A DNA stretch of 64,000 nucleotides, from positions 55,637 to 119,636 of the forward strand of contig CAVJPS010000010.1 of the NCBI GenBank assembly GCA_963651465.1. Direction: 5' to 3'. The first letter of the stretch is position 1. Every line of letters begins with the position of its first letter. The DNA comes from SUG2458 sp963651465 (GTDB taxonomy: Bacteria; Bacillota_I; Bacilli_A; RFN20; CAG-826). This document shows positions 27,798 to 35,579 of this stretch, piece after piece. The notes below the pieces were generated by a model. That model was given only the letters and a program-made list of their open reading frames with translations. It did not search any database and was not told where the DNA came from. Made by a program: the position numbers and the translations under genes.

Positions 27798-28150
27798 AGT
27801 GAGTATTCGACCCTATAAGCCATGTTTTGTCTAGGACGACAATTTATCTATGCTTTCGCATGCTACAAATAGATTCATTTCTCCTTTGCAACCTCCCCTA
27901 CCAAATTTGGGTTTCTCGCTTGTGGGGTTTACCGCGTTCCACCTCACTCTTTCAAGTAAGCTACGTCACTGTGGCACTTTCAATATCGCGACCATATCCG
28001 AAGACTTAGGTTTAGATATGCCGTTATATGCTCCCATATACCTAGTGTTATTTTTTCCACTAGCACAATCACTACTATCATCACAGATAGTGCGAGCATG
28101 GACTTTCCTCTAATATCAAACGATACCAGCAATCATCCGGGTCGAATGGT
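27798..28150 (-). ncRNA. rnpB: RNase P RNA, bacterial class B
   Basis: The minus strand carries the conserved catalytic RNA landmarks in order: GAGGAAAGTCCATGCTCGC near the 5' end, GAACGCGGTAAACCCC, AGAAACCCAAAT, GGTAGGGGA and ACAAAACATGGCTTATAG near the 3' end. The termini pair as P1, ATTCGACCC with GGGTCGAAT. The helices fit the Bacillus-like type B rather than type A. End points are set from P1 and may be off by several bases. Open frames on the plus strand across this region are spurious. Confidence 0.96.
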
Positions 28151-28165
28151 TTTAAATCCTTAATT

Positions 28166-28174
28166 ATTATAACA
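28166..28174 (-). promoter_or_regulatory. candidate rnpB promoter (extended -10)
   Basis: TGTTATAAT on the minus strand, placing a start near 28159, about 9 nt before the P1 helix. The -35 region is only A/T-rich. It is the same extended -10 as ahead of rny. Confidence 0.5.
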
Positions 28175-28252
28175 AATTAAATCAATAATATATAGTAATC
28201 TATTTAATATTTCTTTATAGTAATTAATTAAACTTTTTACATATTAATTTTG

Positions 28253-28261
28253 TGTTATAAT
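28253..28261 (+). promoter_or_regulatory. candidate promoter of the exonuclease gene (extended -10)
   Basis: TGTTATAAT just upstream of a GAGGTG ribosome binding site; a possible TTTACA lies 14 bp before the -10, which is shorter than ideal. The predicted leader is only about 12 nt. Confidence 0.45.
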
Positions 28262-28280
28262 ATGTTTCGAGGTGTTGACC

Positions 28281-29009
28281 ATGAACTTAATGAAAAAAGC
28301 TATTGGTAAGCGTCGTAGTTTATTGTTCCTTGACTTTGAAGGTACTGGAATTTCTCATGAAATGATTGCATTCGGTGCAGTAAAAGTTGAATTAGACCAT
28401 AACTATAATATTCGTCGAATACATAAAGGAATTAAGAAATACGTTATTGCCAAAAATCCTATTACATCAATTGTAACAAAGCTAACAGGTATTACCGAAA
28501 ATAAATTAAAAAACGAAGGTATAAGTTTTAAAGAAGCAATTGAAGAAATTAAAAAATATGTCGGAGAAAAGAATTTAGAAAAAACTGTTTTTATGTATTT
28601 TGGATCTCATGATTGTAGAATTTTAGCAAAATCGTTAGAAAATTCTCCTGACGCAGATGCTTCAATGGTAAAGCTAATGACTCATCATGTAATAGATGTT
28701 TCATTAATACTTTCTACTTTTATTCGTGACGATAAAAACAATCCATTAAGTTTAATACATTACCTTGAACTATTTAACGTAAAATTAGTCGGAGAACCTC
28801 ATGACCCTTTAACAGATGCAAAACATTTAATGCTACTTTATAAGGCAGCTATGAAAAATAGCGATATTGTTTATAATGAATATTTAAAACTCTTACCTAA
28901 TAAAAAAGAAATTCCCGAACCAGTAAGAGATATGGTTAAACAATTACTAGGCGGTAACGATGTCACTCCAAAAGATTTTGAAAAGAAATTAAAAAAATAT
29001 ATTGGTTAA
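28281..29009 (+). CDS. DEDDh 3'-5' exonuclease, DnaQ-like
   Basis: A 242-residue RNase-T/DnaQ fold protein. Exo I is DFEGTG (about 18-23, D-x-E), a middle SHD near 110 supplies another Asp, and HDPLTDAKHL near 176 is the Exo III H-x4-D. The first half is slightly diverged from DnaQ proofreaders. I use the ATG at 28281, which follows the GAGGTG site; a GTG nine bases earlier would put that site in the coding sequence. It lies divergent from rnpB and has its own terminator. Substrate, DNA or RNA, is unknown. Confidence 0.82.
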   Translation: MNLMKKAIGKRRSLLFLDFEGTGISHEMIAFGAVKVELDHNYNIRRIHKGIKKYVIAKNPITSIVTKLTGITENKLKNEGISFKEAIEEIKKYVGEKNLEKTVFMYFGSHDCRILAKSLENSPDADASMVKLMTHHVIDVSLILSTFIRDDKNNPLSLIHYLELFNVKLVGEPHDPLTDAKHLMLLYKAAMKNSDIVYNEYLKLLPNKKEIPEPVRDMVKQLLGGNDVTPKDFEKKLKKYIG

Positions 29010-29021
29010 ATATTATTAAAT

Positions 29022-29049
29022 GGCACTCAAAAAAGTGCCTTTTGTTTTA
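29022..29049 (+). terminator. intrinsic terminator of the exonuclease gene
   Basis: Stem GGCACT / AGTGCC with a six-base loop, followed by TTTTGTTTT. It starts 12 bp after the stop. Confidence 0.88.
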
Positions 29050-29093
29050 GGAAAAATTTATTTATATAAGTAATTATTAATAAGAGGTTATAT

Positions 29094-29660
29094 ATGATTA
29101 AATTTCCAATTCCTACCAATATTATTCAATCAAAAATCAAAAAACGCTACAAATCAAATTGCAATAAAGGGTTAGCATTTGAAGATGAAATAAATAACGC
29201 AAATAATTATTATAACAATCACAATATTGCACTTATTTATAAAAGACCGACTCCAATTCATATTGTTAATGTCGACTATAGCAAAAATATGATTACAAAA
29301 GCTTTTTTTGAAAAGCAATCTACTACTGACTATAATGGTATTTACCGAAAAAAATACATAGATTTTGAAGCAAAATCAACATATAATTCTTCACTCCCAC
29401 TTCACAATATAAAAAGCCATCAAATAGATCATCTACGTAAAGTAGAACAATTTGATGGCATAGCCTTTTTTATAATTAAAGATTATAGAACTAATGATAG
29501 TTATATTTTCCCATTTTCGCTATTTGATACTTTTATAAAGAACAATAGCCGTCAATCAATTCCATTCAATTATATAAAAGAAAATGGCGTGATTATCAAA
29601 ACAAATAATAATATTTTAGATTTTTTGTCTGCTGTTGATGAATTTTATTTTTCTTCATAA
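29094..29660 (+). CDS. recU: Holliday junction resolvase RecU
   Basis: A 188-residue RecU, the Firmicutes resolvase. Recognisable segments are NKGLAFEDEINNAN (about 24-37), IYKRPTPIHIVNVDY, QSTTDYNGIY and the catalytic YIDFEAKST near 97-105. It acts in recombination and chromosome segregation. It converges on nth with a 16-bp overlap at their 3' ends. In Bacillus recU is followed by the gene for PBP1, which is not present here. Confidence 0.95.
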   Translation: MIKFPIPTNIIQSKIKKRYKSNCNKGLAFEDEINNANNYYNNHNIALIYKRPTPIHIVNVDYSKNMITKAFFEKQSTTDYNGIYRKKYIDFEAKSTYNSSLPLHNIKSHQIDHLRKVEQFDGIAFFIIKDYRTNDSYIFPFSLFDTFIKNNSRQSIPFNYIKENGVIIKTNNNILDFLSAVDEFYFSS

Positions 29661-30274
29661 CAACAAAGATTACTTATTTTACAATCGTTACAATTTGGTT
29701 TTGTAGCTTTACAAAAATAACGACCAAAATGAATTAATTGATGATGGCATTTAATATATTCATCTTCATTTAGTTCTTTACGCATGATATTTTCTATTTC
29801 TTCAACAGTAGCGCTCTTTATTACAAACTTTAATCTTTTACAAATTCTTGCAACGTGAGTATCAACAGGAAATTCTGGCTCTTTAAATAATTCAATTCTA
29901 ACTACATTTGCAGTTTTATTTCCTACTCCTGGTAAAGACATTAATTCTTTTTTTGTAGAAGGAACTTTCCCGTCAAATCTATTTAATAAATCAATTGAAA
30001 TTTGTTTAACATTTTTGGCTTTTACTTTATATAAGCCAAGAGGCATTATTATTTCTTCTAAATCTTTTAAAGATGCATTTGATAAATCTTCAAGCGATTT
30101 ATAGCGTAGAAATAAAACATCAGTAACTTTATTAACTTTTTTATCAGTTGTTTGTGCACTTAACATTACCGCAATTAAAAAAGAATAATCGGATGTATAA
30201 GTTAATTCACAACCAGCATCTGGATATAATTCATTTAAATAATTAAATATTCTTTTCTTATTATTAATTTCCAT
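29645..30274 (-). CDS. nth: endonuclease III, DNA glycosylase/AP lyase
   Basis: Base excision repair enzyme for oxidised pyrimidines, 209 residues. The helix-hairpin-helix has LPGVGNKTANVV with the catalytic Lys (about 117-128), followed by the catalytic Asp in VDTHVARI. The C-terminal [4Fe-4S] ligands follow C-x6-C-x2-C-x5-C within FCKATKPNCNDC and NLC. It starts right after the dnaD stop, the Bacillus dnaD-nth arrangement. Confidence 0.96.
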   Translation of the reverse strand: MEINNKKRIFNYLNELYPDAGCELTYTSDYSFLIAVMLSAQTTDKKVNKVTDVLFLRYKSLEDLSNASLKDLEEIIMPLGLYKVKAKNVKQISIDLLNRFDGKVPSTKKELMSLPGVGNKTANVVRIELFKEPEFPVDTHVARICKRLKFVIKSATVEEIENIMRKELNEDEYIKCHHQLIHFGRYFCKATKPNCNDCKISNLCCYEEK

Positions 30275-30925
30275 TTATTTATCCCAATTTTTATTGTTAA
30301 TAGAATCGATTGTGTCCTCAATGTTTTTATGATAAGTTCCGTTAGTTGCAGTATAACCTTCTTTAGCTATATCATTTCTTGCAGCTTTTTTTTGTAAGAT
30401 TTTATCAACAGCAGTAATAGTACGCTTGTTATTGCTTAATGCTTCATTAAAAGAAGAAGTAATCATGTCATATGTATATCCATATTTAATCCAATCATGT
30501 ATACGCTCTTTTTCAAGAGGTGTTAAATTACGGCCTAATTCAGTTTGAAATTTGTCCATTATTTGTTTAATTAATTCTCTTGTATTATCTTGTTCAATAA
30601 TTTGTTTTTGTTCTAAAATATCAATTTGTAATTCACGAATAATTCTTTCTTTAAGTGGTTTTAAACTAGTAGTTAAATGCTCACCTTTATCAACATATTC
30701 AAGATAATTCTTTTCAACAAGGTGCACTAAAATCTTGTCAATTTCTTTAATTGAAAGTGACATTTTTAAGGAAAGAGTATCAGCAGTAACAAAATTATTA
30801 CCTTCTTCTAACAAATGATTCATAACTAAAATAACAGCTAATTCATTTTCTGTTAAATTTAATAATTTGTATTTTTCGATTAATGCGTAATCGAAATTAA
30901 TTGATCCTTTTAAAACATTATACAT
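30275..30925 (-). CDS. dnaD: DnaD-family primosome protein
   Basis: A 216-residue replication restart and initiation protein. It has an N-terminal winged-helix domain (about 1-100) and a DnaB_2/DnaD C-terminal domain containing LTPLEKERIHDWIKYGY (about 136-152), with the expected YxxxI-type helix after it. DnaD proteins recruit helicase with DnaB and DnaI in Bacilli. It is upstream of and adjacent to nth, and 28 bp after a tRNA nucleotidyltransferase-like gene. Confidence 0.93.
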   Translation of the reverse strand: MYNVLKGSINFDYALIEKYKLLNLTENELAVILVMNHLLEEGNNFVTADTLSLKMSLSIKEIDKILVHLVEKNYLEYVDKGEHLTTSLKPLKERIIRELQIDILEQKQIIEQDNTRELIKQIMDKFQTELGRNLTPLEKERIHDWIKYGYTYDMITSSFNEALSNNKRTITAVDKILQKKAARNDIAKEGYTATNGTYHKNIEDTIDSINNKNWDK

Positions 30926-30953
30926 ATCTAATCACCTTTTTTATTATACAATA

Positions 30954-31619
30954 TTAATCTATACTTACGCCTAAATAATTTAATATAATTTTTCCTTTTT
31001 CTTTATCAATTTGTAATATTTTATCTACTTCTATTTTGATTTTAGAAGGATTTAGTTTTTCTAGTAGATAACTTTCTTCTTCTATTGCAACTTGTAATTC
31101 TCTATCAAGTCTAAAATCAAGAAGTAACATAAAACGAATTGCTCTTAAAATTCTTAAAGGATCTTCAATAATACGAAGTGTTGGATTGCCAATCATTCGA
31201 ATTATATGATTATGCAAATCTAATAAACCATTATCAAAATCATAAACTTGTTCATCTTTATTAATATAAATAGCATTAATTGTAAAATCACGTCTTGTAA
31301 AATCTTCCTCCGGTTTATTTACAAATATAACTTTAGTAGGATGTCTAAAATCTTTATATTCTTCTTCTTTACGTAATGTTGTAATTTCAAATTTTTCTCC
31401 TTCAAATTTGAAATTAACATTTCCATATTTTTCAAACGTATAATCTGCGTCAGGTAAAAACATCTTAATATCATTTGGAGTAGCATTGGTAGTACAATCA
31501 AATTCATCAAAATCGCGGCCTAAAATGTAGTCGCGTGATGAACCACCAACTAAATATAAATCAAATCCATTTTCAAAAAATGTTTGTGCAACCCTTTTAA
31601 ACTTGTCTAATGTTTTCAT
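30954..31619 (-). CDS. short tRNA nucleotidyltransferase / poly(A) polymerase head-domain protein
   Basis: A 221-residue protein matching only the head and neck of class II CCA-adding enzymes: VGGSSRD (about 24-30), EFDCTTNATP (about 38-47), EITTLR, RRDFTINAI and EDPLRILRAIRF near 155-166. Family members are about 400 residues with body and tail domains that hold the tRNA; these are absent and no remnant lies before dnaD. The catalytic D-x-D appears as E-F-D, a conservative but unusual change. It may be a shortened CCA or A-adding enzyme, or a paralogue with another role. The normal start and Shine-Dalgarno argue against a decaying gene. Confidence 0.75.
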   Translation of the reverse strand: MKTLDKFKRVAQTFFENGFDLYLVGGSSRDYILGRDFDEFDCTTNATPNDIKMFLPDADYTFEKYGNVNFKFEGEKFEITTLRKEEEYKDFRHPTKVIFVNKPEEDFTRRDFTINAIYINKDEQVYDFDNGLLDLHNHIIRMIGNPTLRIIEDPLRILRAIRFMLLLDFRLDRELQVAIEEESYLLEKLNPSKIKIEVDKILQIDKEKGKIILNYLGVSID

Positions 31620-31670
31620 TTAAAACACCCCTTACATATATAATATTATTAATTTTGTATTCTAAAAAGC

Positions 31671-31696
31671 AAAAAAAAAGAAGATTATTCATCTTC
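31671..31696 (-). terminator. intrinsic terminator of the HU gene
   Basis: Stem GAAGAT / ATCTTC with a five-base loop and T9 on the minus strand. The hairpin overlaps the HU stop codon. Confidence 0.82.
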
Positions 31697-31969
31697 CCCA
31701 TTTAATCTTGCTTTTAAAGTTTTGGAAGGTTTAAATGTAAAAGCTTTTGTTTCAGGAATAACCATCTCAGTATGAGTATTTGGATCAATTCCTTTACGAG
31801 CTGGTTTAACCTTAACACATATGTTACCGAAACCTGAAATTTTTACATCTTCGTTATTCATTAATGATTCTTCAATACAATTAAAGAAGGTTTCAACTAT
31901 TTCACTAGCATCTTTTTTTGTTAATTTGCATTCAATTGCTAGTTTTTCTATCAAATCAACTTTATTCAT
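31685..31969 (-). CDS. hup: HU/IHF-family DNA-binding protein
   Basis: A 94-residue nucleoid protein. The DNABII signature lies in GFGNICVKVKPARKGIDPNT (about 46-65), the beta-arm that inserts into the minor groove with its Pro. It bends and compacts DNA as a homodimer. HU is found next to gpsA-der in Bacillus, as here. It is monocistronic, with a promoter and a terminator. Confidence 0.94.
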   Translation of the reverse strand: MNKVDLIEKLAIECKLTKKDASEIVETFFNCIEESLMNNEDVKISGFGNICVKVKPARKGIDPNTHTEMVIPETKAFTFKPSKTLKARLNGEDE

Positions 31970-31999
31970 AATTTATTTACCCCCTTTAATGCTATCTAA

Positions 32000-32028
32000 A
32001 AGATACCATATTAAAAGATTAATATCAA
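32000..32028 (-). promoter_or_regulatory. promoter of the HU gene
   Basis: On the minus strand TTGATA (-35) and TATCTT (-10) are separated by 17 bp, and the -10 is preceded by TGG (extended). The predicted start is about 25 nt before the ribosome binding site. Confidence 0.55.
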
Positions 32029-32063
32029 TAAAAATTGATAATTTTCTTCATTTTACAATTTTG

Positions 32064-32118
32064 AAAAAAAACACGATATTATGGTTGTTTTTCTAATTTG
32101 ATTGTTACTTAATATCGT
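32064..32118 (-). terminator. terminator of cmk-der-gpsA with a large loop
   Basis: ACGATATTA and TAATATCGT form a 9-bp perfect stem separated by 28 bases, followed by T8 on the minus strand. The arm starts 1 bp after the gpsA stop. Confidence 0.72.
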
Positions 32119-32119
32119 T

Positions 32120-33127
32120 CTACTCTTTCTCACCTTTTAAAGGAGCTGTTACTAAATCATAAATTAATTTAGAAGGCTTGTATCCTTCAAATAAAGTTTT
32201 ATACATTGAATCAACAATCGGCATATAAATATTATGCTTTTTTGCAATGTCGTGAATAACTTTAGTTGTTCTAATACCTTCAGTTGTTTCGTGATTATTC
32301 TTTAAAAAATTATCAGCACAATCGTCTTTACCAATTGCAACACCAGCTCTAAAATTACGAGAATGATGTGAATTACAAGTAACCATAAGATCACCTAAAC
32401 CTGCAAGTCCCATAAATGTATCTCTTTTACCACCAAAGAAGGTGCCAAAACGAACCATTTCATGTAAGCCACGAGTAACTAAAGCAGCTCTTGCGTTATC
32501 ACCATAACCAAGGCCTTCTAAAATACCACTTGCAATAGCAATTGAGTTTTTAATTGCAACGCCTATTTCTGCACCAATTTCATCGGTATTTGTATATACT
32601 CTTAAATAATGATTAGAGAAAATTTTTTGAACATCTTCTGCATCTTTTAAATTTAAAGATGTAGATGTAATTGCGGTAAGTTTACGAATAATTACTTCTT
32701 CAGCGTGTCCTGGGCCAATTAACGAAACTAGTCCACCAAGTTTAGTAGTAGGAATAACTTCTCTAATTAATTCAGATATTCTTTTATTTGTTGAAGGATC
32801 AAATCCTTTTGCAGCATTAATAAATACTTTTTTATCGTCTATTACTGATTCAATTTTTACTAAGACATCTCTCATAGCATTTGTTGGAACAACTAATAAA
32901 ACATATGAAGCATTCTTAAGAACTTCTTCATAAGAATCACTAGCAACAATATTAGAATTTAATTTAATTTCATTATTAAAATATCTTGTATTTGTATGAC
33001 AAGAATTAATTTCTACTATTTGTTCTTTATTTTTTGCTAATAAATTTACACCATAGCCATTATCAGCAGCAACTTGTGCAAGTGCAGTCCCCCAGGTACC
33101 CGCACCAATAATAGCAATTTTTATCAT
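32120..33127 (-). CDS. gpsA: NAD(P)H-dependent glycerol-3-phosphate dehydrogenase
   Basis: Makes sn-glycerol-3-phosphate from DHAP for phospholipid synthesis. The Rossmann motif GAGTWGTA opens the 335-residue protein, IGPGHAEEV is near 140 and the catalytic Lys is in VAIKNSIAIA near 190. I start it at the ATG at 33127, which overlaps the der stop (ATGA) behind a GAGG site. The substrate DHAP is made by Fba in this window, and PgsA uses the product. Confidence 0.95.
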   Translation of the reverse strand: MIKIAIIGAGTWGTALAQVAADNGYGVNLLAKNKEQIVEINSCHTNTRYFNNEIKLNSNIVASDSYEEVLKNASYVLLVVPTNAMRDVLVKIESVIDDKKVFINAAKGFDPSTNKRISELIREVIPTTKLGGLVSLIGPGHAEEVIIRKLTAITSTSLNLKDAEDVQKIFSNHYLRVYTNTDEIGAEIGVAIKNSIAIASGILEGLGYGDNARAALVTRGLHEMVRFGTFFGGKRDTFMGLAGLGDLMVTCNSHHSRNFRAGVAIGKDDCADNFLKNNHETTEGIRTTKVIHDIAKKHNIYMPIVDSMYKTLFEGYKPSKLIYDLVTAPLKGEKE

Positions 33128-34437
33128 ATAGTTTTTCCTCGACAAATAATTTTAATCGGTGAACCTTCAAATTCAAAAGCGTCTCTAAACTTATTTTCAA
33201 TATAACGTTCATAAGAGAAATGCATAAATTGAGGATCATTAACAAATAAAACAAATGTTGGAGGACAAACAGCTACTTGATTAACAAAATATATTTTTAA
33301 ACGTCCACCATTAAATTGTGGCGTTGGGTTCATTGTTTGAGCTTCTTGTACAATTTGATTTAATACAGAAGTTGAAACATGCATATTATATGCATCATAC
33401 GCAACATCAATTGCTTGGAATATAGTATTGATTCTTGATTTTTCTAATGCACTAACATAAACAATTGGTGCATAATCTAAGAATTTGAATTCATTTCTAA
33501 TTTTCTTAGTAAATTCATTCATGGTATTTTGGTCTTTCTTAACTGTATCCCATTTATTAACAACAATAATAACAGCTTTATTTGCTTCAACAGCGTATCC
33601 AAAAACATGCTTATCTTGTTCACGAATACCAGTTTCAGCATCAATAACTAATAAAACAATATCACTACGATCGATAGCACTTAATGCACGTAAAGCAGCA
33701 TATTTGTCTACAGCTTCATAAATTTTTCCACGTTTTTTAAGACCAGCTGTATCAATAACAATATAATCACGATTTTCTCTTCTAAAAGGAGTATCAATTG
33801 TATCTCTAGTAGTACCTTCAATATTTGAAACAATAACACGTGATTGATTTAAAATTGCATTAACAAGCGATGATTTACCAACATTTGGCCTACCGATTAA
33901 AGAGAAACAAATTTTGCCATCGTATTCTTTAATATTTGAATTATTTAGGTGTTTAATTGCTTCATCTAAAACATCACCAATACCAATACCATGAACACCA
34001 GAAACAGGAATAGGATTTCCTAAACCTAATTGATAAAATTCATGAATATCATAAATTTTTGAACCATCATCAATCTTGTTAACTGCAAGAATTACAGGTT
34101 TTTTAGATTGGCGAAGTAATTTTGTAACCATACGATCATCACGAGTAATTCCAAGTTTTCCGTCGACAACAAAAATAATTACATCAGCTTCATCTAATGC
34201 AATTTCAACTTGTGCACGAATTTGTTCTTGGAATGGTGTATTTTCAATTTCAACACCACCAGTATCAATTAATCGAAATTCTTTAGTTAACCATGTACCG
34301 TGTGCATAAATACGATCACGAGTAACACCTGGTTGATCATCAATAATTGATTTACGTTCACCGATTATTCTATTAAAAATAGTAGACTTACCAACGTTTG
34401 GTGAACCGACTATAGCAATAGTTCCAGTAATAGCCAT
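33124..34437 (-). CDS. der: ribosome-associated GTPase Der (EngA)
   Basis: Essential GTPase for 50S assembly, 437 residues, with two tandem G domains and a KH-like C-terminus. The P-loops are GSPNVGKST (about 11-19) and GRPNVGKSS (about 182-190). NKID and NKWD are the base-recognition motifs. The order cmk-der-gpsA is shared with Bacillus. Confidence 0.97.
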   Translation of the reverse strand: MAITGTIAIVGSPNVGKSTIFNRIIGERKSIIDDQPGVTRDRIYAHGTWLTKEFRLIDTGGVEIENTPFQEQIRAQVEIALDEADVIIFVVDGKLGITRDDRMVTKLLRQSKKPVILAVNKIDDGSKIYDIHEFYQLGLGNPIPVSGVHGIGIGDVLDEAIKHLNNSNIKEYDGKICFSLIGRPNVGKSSLVNAILNQSRVIVSNIEGTTRDTIDTPFRRENRDYIVIDTAGLKKRGKIYEAVDKYAALRALSAIDRSDIVLLVIDAETGIREQDKHVFGYAVEANKAVIIVVNKWDTVKKDQNTMNEFTKKIRNEFKFLDYAPIVYVSALEKSRINTIFQAIDVAYDAYNMHVSTSVLNQIVQEAQTMNPTPQFNGGRLKIYFVNQVAVCPPTFVLFVNDPQFMHFSYERYIENKFRDAFEFEGSPIKIICRGKTI

Positions 34438-34440
34438 AAA

Positions 34441-35106
34441 TTAATCACCTAATTTCTCATGAACGATTTCAATAACACGATTTGTTACTTCTTCAATTTG
34501 CATATTAGAAGTATCGATTAAAATTGAATCTTCTGCTTGCTTTAAAGGAGCAAAATCACGATGTGAATCAATATAATCTCTCTTCTTTAAGTTTTCTTCA
34601 ATATCTTCTAATTCACATAAGATACCTTTATTCATATTTTCTTCATAACGACGAATAGCTCTTGTGTGAACTGACGCAACTTGGAAAATTTTAACTTCTG
34701 CATTTGGTAAAACATAAGTACCAATATCACGTCCATCCATAACAACGGAAGCTTTCTTTGCCATTGCTCTTTGTAATTCAACTAATTGTAAACGAACATC
34801 TTTATAAGAAGCGATGTAAGAAACATTATCTGCTACTTCTTGTGAACGAATTTCACGAGTAACATCTACATTATTACAGTAAACATGACCATCAGGTTCT
34901 AGACTAATTTCAATTTCTGGCATTAAAGCAATAACTTTTGATTCATCAGTACAATTAATACCTTTTGATAAAGCATACCATGTAACACAACGATACATAG
35001 CACCTGTATCAATGTAAGTAAAACCGAGTTTCTTTGCAACAAGTTTAGCAATAGTAGATTTTCCAGCAGCAGCAGGTCCATCAATAGCAACAGCAATATT
35101 TTTCAT
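34441..35106 (-). CDS. cmk: cytidylate kinase
   Basis: Phosphorylates CMP and dCMP with ATP. The P-loop is DGPAAAGKST (about 9-18), followed by GAMYRCVTW and MDGRDIGTYVLP, giving the normal 221-residue CMP kinase. It is the first gene of the cmk-der-gpsA unit, with 3 bp to der. Ribosomal protein S1, found after cmk in many bacteria, is not here. Confidence 0.96.
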   Translation of the reverse strand: MKNIAVAIDGPAAAGKSTIAKLVAKKLGFTYIDTGAMYRCVTWYALSKGINCTDESKVIALMPEIEISLEPDGHVYCNNVDVTREIRSQEVADNVSYIASYKDVRLQLVELQRAMAKKASVVMDGRDIGTYVLPNAEVKIFQVASVHTRAIRRYEENMNKGILCELEDIEENLKKRDYIDSHRDFAPLKQAEDSILIDTSNMQIEEVTNRVIEIVHEKLGD

Positions 35107-35137
35107 AAATAGCCTCCGTAAGTATTTCCTTTCTTAT

Positions 35138-35167
35138 TTTATAAGAAATCGCATATAAATGCCACAA
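35138..35167 (-). promoter_or_regulatory. promoter of cmk-der-gpsA
   Basis: On the minus strand TTGTGG and TATAAA are separated by 18 bp, with the start about 25 nt before the cmk ATG. Confidence 0.45.
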
Positions 35168-35238
35168 GAAAAAAAGATTTTATTATAGTATTTTGCATAG
35201 TTTTATTGATATATACGAAAACTTTAATAAAAGGTGCA

Positions 35239-35267
35239 TTGAATTTTTTTAAATTTATATATATAAT
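35239..35267 (+). promoter_or_regulatory. promoter of the ferredoxin gene
   Basis: TTGAAT, 17 bp, TATAAT, followed by a strong GGGGG Shine-Dalgarno before the ATG. It is the cleanest promoter in the window. Confidence 0.65.
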
Positions 35268-35294
35268 AAAGGCAGTCAAAGGGGGAACTACACT

Positions 35295-35489
35295 ATGGCA
35301 AAAAAGGTCTCTGTTGATAAGAGCGTTTGCATTGGTTGCGGTTTATGTAATGCTACATGTCCTTCAGTTTTCGAAATTGATGATGACGGTTTAGCAAAAG
35401 CTGTTGTTGAAACAGTTGAAGGTGCTGATGAAGCAGCAACTGAAGACGCTGCAGCAAACTGCCCAGTACAAGCAATTGTAGCTGAGTAA
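35295..35489 (+). CDS. fer: [4Fe-4S] ferredoxin
   Basis: A 64-residue acidic ferredoxin with CIGCGLCNATCP (12-23) and a distal NCPVQAI. This is the single-cluster type, in which the first three cysteines and the distal CP ligate one [4Fe-4S] cluster. It carries low-potential electrons in the cytoplasm. It is transcribed alone from a near-consensus promoter and followed by three hairpins. Likely partners such as pyruvate:ferredoxin oxidoreductase are not visible. Confidence 0.94.
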   Translation: MAKKVSVDKSVCIGCGLCNATCPSVFEIDDDGLAKAVVETVEGADEAATEDAAANCPVQAIVAE

Positions 35490-35490
35490 T

Positions 35491-35532
35491 CACTTCATCT
35501 TGTGAAGTGAAAAGGTAATCTAATTTACCTTT
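35491..35532 (+). terminator. two consecutive hairpins after ferredoxin
   Basis: CACTTCA / TGAAGTG (35491-35509) begins one base after the stop codon, and AAAGGTAA / TTACCTTT (35511-35532) follows. Neither has a good T tract, so they may stabilise the mRNA end more than terminate. Confidence 0.5.
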
Positions 35533-35542
35533 ATTTTCGATT

Positions 35543-35579
35543 AAAAAAAGCACGATTATTTCGTGCTTTTTCTTTTTTT
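35543..35579. terminator. bidirectional terminator between ferredoxin and ribU
   Basis: AAAGCACGA / TCGTGCTTT with a five-base loop, and T-rich runs on both strands. It serves the plus-strand ferredoxin and the minus-strand ribU. Confidence 0.9.

Noticed and set aside
27827..28113. Two plus-strand open frames
   Set aside because: They lie antisense within the RNase P RNA gene, which explains the lack of stops and the conserved sequence.
30954..31619. Treating the short nucleotidyltransferase gene as a pseudogene
   Set aside because: The frame is intact with conserved motifs and neat spacing to dnaD; no leftover C-terminal sequence is seen.
35353..35553. Gln/Leu-rich minus-strand frame across the ferredoxin gene
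   Set aside because: Low-complexity shadow of the Ala/Glu-rich ferredoxin coding sequence.
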